From positions 248,001-312,000 of the forward strand of contig JADJCA010000029.1 of the NCBI GenBank assembly GCA_016703425.1: DNA of 64,000 bases, read 5' to 3'. Source of the stretch: Myxococcales bacterium. Lineage in GTDB: Bacteria; Myxococcota_A; Polyangia; Polyangiales; Polyangiaceae. Shown piece by piece: positions 61,004 through 64,000 of the stretch. How positions within the stretch are numbered: position 1 is the first letter of the stretch; every line of letters starts with the position of its first letter. The notes beneath the pieces were generated by a model. That model worked only from the letters and a program-made list of their open reading frames with translations. It did not search any database and was not told where the DNA came from. The position numbers were made by a program, and so were the translations under genes.

Positions 61004-61798
61004 ATGAGAGCCCTCCTCGGCGCCGCACTCCTCGTGGTCGCGTGCTCTCGGCCCGCGCCGCCCACGGAGGCGCCTCCGCCCGCGCCAACGGCTCCCGTGG
61101 CGGCAACACCGACCATCGCGTCGCCGCCCTCGGCGAGCGCGGCCTCCTCGTCGCTGCCGCCGCGGCCTTCCGTCGCGCTGCCGCCACCTCCGGTCCGCGG
61201 CGTCTACCTGGGGCGGACGCTCGCGAAGCCCATGAGCTACCAAGGCGCCGACTGGCTCGAGCGCTCCGACCGCGAGGTGACCGATCGACCGGAGCACGTC
61301 CTCGACGTCATCGCGCTCAAGCCCGACGATACGGTGGCCGACGTCGGCGCCGGTTCTGGTTACTTCACCGAGCGCATCGCGCGGCGCCTCACGCCGCGAG
61401 GTCGCGTCATCGCCACCGATCTTCAGCCCGAGATGTTGGGCATGATTCGGAAGAAGATGGCCGCCAAGGCGCTCACCAACGTCGAGCCTCGCCTCGCCAC
61501 CGAGACCGAAAGCGCCCTCGTCGCCGATTCCGTCGACGTTGCGCTGATGGTCGACGTCTACCACGAGCTCCCCAGACCGGATCTGACGCTGCATCAAGTG
61601 CGCACATCCTTGCGCCGCGGCGGCCGTCTCGTGCTCGTCGAGTACCGCGGCGAGGACCCTAAAGTCCCCGTCAAGCCGGAGCACAAGATGACGCTCGCGC
61701 AGATCAGGCGTGAGCTTGAAGCGTCCGCCTTCACCGTCATCACGGTCGACGAATCGCTGCCGCACCAGCGCATCGTCATTGCCAAACCCGCCGAGTGA
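61004..61798 (+). CDS. Lipoprotein carrying a class I SAM-dependent methyltransferase domain
   Basis: A 264-residue protein with a lipobox (LLGAALLVVAC) near the N terminus, a Pro/Ala/Ser linker of about 50 residues, and a complete Rossmann methyltransferase domain: motif I VADVGAGSGYFTERIARRL, then VIATDLQPEML with the acidic residue after beta2, LVADSVDVALMVDVYHELPR, and LRRGGRLVLVEYRGEDP. An enzyme needing SAM would be expected in the cytoplasm, but the signal peptide places it on the membrane exterior. Similar proteins exist in other myxobacteria. Either the lipobox is not used, or the domain has another role. ATG 61004 is preferred over 60995. Confidence 0.8.
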   Translation: MRALLGAALLVVACSRPAPPTEAPPPAPTAPVAATPTIASPPSASAASSSLPPRPSVALPPPPVRGVYLGRTLAKPMSYQGADWLERSDREVTDRPEHVLDVIALKPDDTVADVGAGSGYFTERIARRLTPRGRVIATDLQPEMLGMIRKKMAAKALTNVEPRLATETESALVADSVDVALMVDVYHELPRPDLTLHQVRTSLRRGGRLVLVEYRGEDPKVPVKPEHKMTLAQIRRELEASAFTVITVDESLPHQRIVIAKPAE

Positions 61799-62039
61799 GA
61801 CCGCCGTCTTCGCAGTCCTAGGACCGAGACTTGGGGTGTGACTTGTCGAGGAAGTCTGGATAGTTGTAGGGTGCAATTGATAACGTTGGAGTGCAAACGA
61901 TCGCCCCCGTGGTGTCGGTAACCTTTCGGAATGCGCGACCTTGTTTGAGGGTCTTTCCGAAATCGAAAGGCACTCTTTCCGGGGCGCATCCTTACGACTT
62001 GTTTGGCGGAAGCTAGACCGCGTCGTGGAGGTTCACTCG
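61799..62039. other. AT-richer intergenic region with an inverted repeat
   Basis: These 240 bases are visibly richer in A and T than their surroundings. They include an inverted repeat (61922-61970). GTGGAGG before ATG 62040 is the ribosome binding site of the next gene. No gene is supported inside. Confidence 0.45.
61922..61970. promoter_or_regulatory. Imperfect inverted repeat upstream of a lipoprotein gene
   Basis: CCTTTCGGAA at 61922-61931 is complemented by TTCCG (61955-61959) and CGAAAGG (61964-61970), with four extra bases in the right arm. It may be a regulator-binding site or an RNA hairpin in the leader of the gene at 62040. Confidence 0.35.
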
Positions 62040-62606
62040 ATGAAAACAACGACGCTTCGAATCGCGCTCTCTTGTCTGGCTCTCTCTGCCGTCGGTTGCT
62101 CCGGAGGCGACGATGGCGGTGCCGAGGCCGCCAGCGATGAGGCGGCCTTCAGCGCCGGCGACGGCTACCGCAAGACGGGCACGTTCGTGCTCCAAGAGAA
62201 GGAGACGCGCACCGTCGACGTGGCCGCATGTTTTGAGGGGCGCGGGCCGTGTTCGCTTTCACCACTGCCGAAGGTCGACGCCGGTCCCGGGACCGTTGAG
62301 CTCCGGACCCTTGGCGCCCGCAACGGCAGTGACGAAGTCACCGTCAACCTTCGCGTTCGTCGCCCCGACTTTGGCGGCGGTCGCATCACCGATCGAGCTC
62401 TCGCTGTGAGGCTCGTGTCGGAGCCCATCGCCTACGCCTCGTCGGCTTGGTCCGGGCGCTTCCCCACGGCCGACGGCTCGGAGGCCGTGATTCGCGTGAA
62501 CTTTGAGAACGACGGCTACGGCGTCGATCCCGACACCGACCGGCTTCGCTGGGTGGAGGTCACGTACACCTCCGACGCGAAGACGCTCAAGATGTTGGCG
62601 CGCTGA
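62040..62606 (+). CDS. Small lipoprotein of unknown function
   Basis: A 188-residue protein. ATG 62040 follows GTGGAGG at a standard distance. The lipobox is LSAVGC, then an acidic Gly/Asp linker. The mature domain of about 140 residues alternates strands (GTFVLQEKETRTVDVAACFE, EVTVNLRVRRPDFGGG, AVIRVNFENDGYGVDPDTDR) with two Cys likely paired (AACFEGRGPCS). No family was recognised. Its well-developed AT-richer upstream region suggests independent regulation. Confidence 0.75.
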   Translation: MKTTTLRIALSCLALSAVGCSGGDDGGAEAASDEAAFSAGDGYRKTGTFVLQEKETRTVDVAACFEGRGPCSLSPLPKVDAGPGTVELRTLGARNGSDEVTVNLRVRRPDFGGGRITDRALAVRLVSEPIAYASSAWSGRFPTADGSEAVIRVNFENDGYGVDPDTDRLRWVEVTYTSDAKTLKMLAR

Positions 62607-62618
62607 ACTCGGGCCGGG

Positions 62619-64000
62619 TCAGCGTCGCCGGACTCGTCCCGCCTGCATGTCGAGGCCCGTCGCGGTCTTGATGCCGTAGACGAAGTAGAGCTCCTGCGCG
62701 CCGCCGGGCCGGTCTGCGATCGTCGGCTGGCCCAAGGCGACGACCGCCCCAGGGCGCGAGGAGCCGTTCTCGCCAGCAAGGTCTATCTCCGGCGAGGACC
62801 ACGACGCCGCGCTCTCGGGCGCCCCACTTAGCGTTGCGGTGGCGATGCGTAGGTTTTGGGCGAAGTAGAGCGTCGTGCCATGGAGGAACGGCTGACGGCG
62901 ATCGTCGGTGTCGGCGCCCACGGGCAGCGGCGCCGTTGCCCCGAGCGCCGCCGTTGGCAGGCCGCCATCGAAGCGGGCAACGTACATTTTGGGCGTCGTC
63001 GGCGCGCTGTCGTCGTCGAAGAAGATGTAGGGTGCACGAACCTGCGGGTTGCCCTGCTCGCCCGCGAGCGGGGTCGTCACGAGGCGCGTGGTGATGCGGT
63101 CGGACTCGACGACCGTTCCCGCGTCGCACGAGTAGCGGGCGAGCACGTTGGGACTCCCCAGCGTGAGCGGCGTGTAGAAGAGGTCGTTGTCGCTCCCGGC
63201 GGGGACCACCGAATAGCCGCCAAAGACGGCTTCGGCAGCCGTGCCCTTCGGGGCCGCGAGGAGGGAGAAGCCGAAGGGCGCGCCGCAACCGTCGGCGTCG
63301 CGGCCGATGACGAAGGGTTCGGCAAAAGAGCCGTCGCTCATGCGCTTGAAGCCAAAGGCTGTGACCGGCGGGAGCGCAAAGGACTCCACTTCGCCACCGT
63401 CGGGGGCCGTGAAGCACAGCTTGTCGCAACGATTGAGGATGCGCGTCTTCGAGAGGATGCGCTCGGCGCCGAACATGTTGGGTCGCTCTGGCGCGCCGTA
63501 GGGGCCCAGCACCGTTTGACACGCGGCCGACTGCGGATTGGCGGGGCCGGCGCAGCCGAGCAGGCAACAGATGGCGTCGACCGGTGAGTAGCTGCCAACA
63601 AAGAGCCACTCGCCGTCGGGGCTCACGACGGTCCCGTCTTCGTAGCCGGCCGTGTTCACGAGGCCTGGCACGGCCTCTGGCTGTCCCCAGCCATCAGAGA
63701 CGTGGGGCAACACGAGCGCCGTGGCTGTGCGCGTGAGCTCCATGCCGCTGCTGCGTGCCGTAACTTGGATCGGCTGCTCTCCGCTCACGTCCGTCGGGGT
63801 CACGAGCACTTCGAGGCCGCCCGGCGTCGGCTGAGGGGCCGTGACGTTGGCGCTGCCCGGTGCCGCCACCACGAGATCCGAAGCGGAAAGCGCGCCCCCG
63901 TCGGGGGTCGTTCCTCGGATTTCGACGACGACGACCGTCGCGCCACCGTCGGAGCCGCCGTCTGTGCGTCGGTCAAGTGTCAGCTCGAGCCGCAGGCCTG
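62619..64000 (-). CDS. Surface protein with a propeller-like C-terminal domain, N terminus outside window
   Basis: The frame is open to base 64000, so the start of the gene is missing; a GTG at 63872 is only internal. About 460 codons are visible. An N-terminal beta segment (ATVVVVEIRGTTPDGGALSA) precedes a body with alternating strands and repeated D-G-x-W/F turns (VVSPDGEWLFVGSYSPVDAI, MSDGSFAEPFVIGRDADG, GSDNDLFYTPLTLGSPNVLA), which resembles PD40/WD40-like propellers. Several Cys occur in pairs (AICCLLGC, NRCDKLCF). No enzymatic motif was seen. It converges with the lipoprotein gene at 62606. Confidence 0.65.
   Translation of the reverse strand, partial: GLRLELTLDRRTDGGSDGGATVVVVEIRGTTPDGGALSASDLVVAAPGSANVTAPQPTPGGLEVLVTPTDVSGEQPIQVTARSSGMELTRTATALVLPHVSDGWGQPEAVPGLVNTAGYEDGTVVSPDGEWLFVGSYSPVDAICCLLGCAGPANPQSAACQTVLGPYGAPERPNMFGAERILSKTRILNRCDKLCFTAPDGGEVESFALPPVTAFGFKRMSDGSFAEPFVIGRDADGCGAPFGFSLLAAPKGTAAEAVFGGYSVVPAGSDNDLFYTPLTLGSPNVLARYSCDAGTVVESDRITTRLVTTPLAGEQGNPQVRAPYIFFDDDSAPTTPKMYVARFDGGLPTAALGATAPLPVGADTDDRRQPFLHGTTLYFAQNLRIATATLSGAPESAASWSSPEIDLAGENGSSRPGAVVALGQPTIADRPGGAQELYFVYGIKTATGLDMQAGRVRRR

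Overview
The window looks like chromosomal DNA of a myxobacterium-like deltaproteobacterium (Polyangia type). The reasons are: very high GC; an unusual density of Sec/SPII lipoproteins with Asp/Ala/Pro-rich linkers; Hanks-type Ser/Thr kinases with the HRDVSPHN variant of the catalytic loop; RCC1-repeat, MopE-like, Calx-beta-like and SUMF1-like surface proteins; and few conserved housekeeping operons. No rRNA, tRNA, CRISPR array or complete prophage was recognised. About 50 protein genes are supported, most monocistronic or in pairs.

Layout. 1-14.9 kb: tail of a membrane protein, a Uma2 nuclease-fold protein, a DUF3160-like lipoprotein with a decayed copy of its 3' end next door, a Pro/Tyr-repeat protein, a DUF4272 protein, a large lipoprotein, a ferritin-like lipoprotein, a cupin lipoprotein, a compact three-gene cluster of exported proteins, an exported tandem Hcp-like protein and a Cys-rich lipoprotein. 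15-25 kb: VWA lipoprotein, alpha/beta hydrolase, beta-propeller lipoprotein, aat, a carboxypeptidase-regulatory/PDZ protein, an RCC1 lipoprotein and a PRPP-synthetase-like protein. 25.5-27.3 kb: a GrrM/OscB-type radical SAM/SPASM maturase directly after a lipoprotein whose last 24 residues are Gly-rich with two Trp-X-Asn motifs, a candidate cyclophane RiPP pair of unusual design. 28-34.9 kb: queE, a GYF-like protein, a PcrA-type tudor-like protein, fbp, a coiled-coil protein, fbaB (class I aldolase) and a class 3 lipase. 35-40.9 kb: a Ser/Thr kinase overlapping a TPR protein, a MopE-like protein and a frameshifted REP-associated transposase. 41-46 kb: a second RCC1 lipoprotein, a Cys-rich tandem-repeat protein, a Tes/MJ0619-like radical SAM enzyme and YjbQ. 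46-53 kb: lipoprotein, predicted pseudokinase, GT2 and DUF2304 genes in one transcriptional run, then a polytopic membrane protein, a zinc-ribbon membrane protein and a small membrane protein. 53.6-64 kb: Calx-beta-like lipoprotein, Leu/Glu-type dehydrogenase, two SUMF1-domain proteins flanking an AlkC-like/TerB-like pair, a lipoprotein methyltransferase, and two more surface proteins, the last running off the window.

Features that gene calls do not explain: (i) long tracts of the hexamer G(A/G/C)GGTC, always G-rich on the + strand, at three loci plus a short remnant at a fourth; three of the four sit between divergent genes and one is translated inside a signal peptide; (ii) a TAnnnT box ending 5-9 nt before many start codons, pointing to widespread leaderless transcripts; (iii) short copies of gene 3' ends left in intergenic spaces; (iv) the RiPP-like radical SAM pair. 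All functions are read from sequence patterns by eye; no database search was possible.
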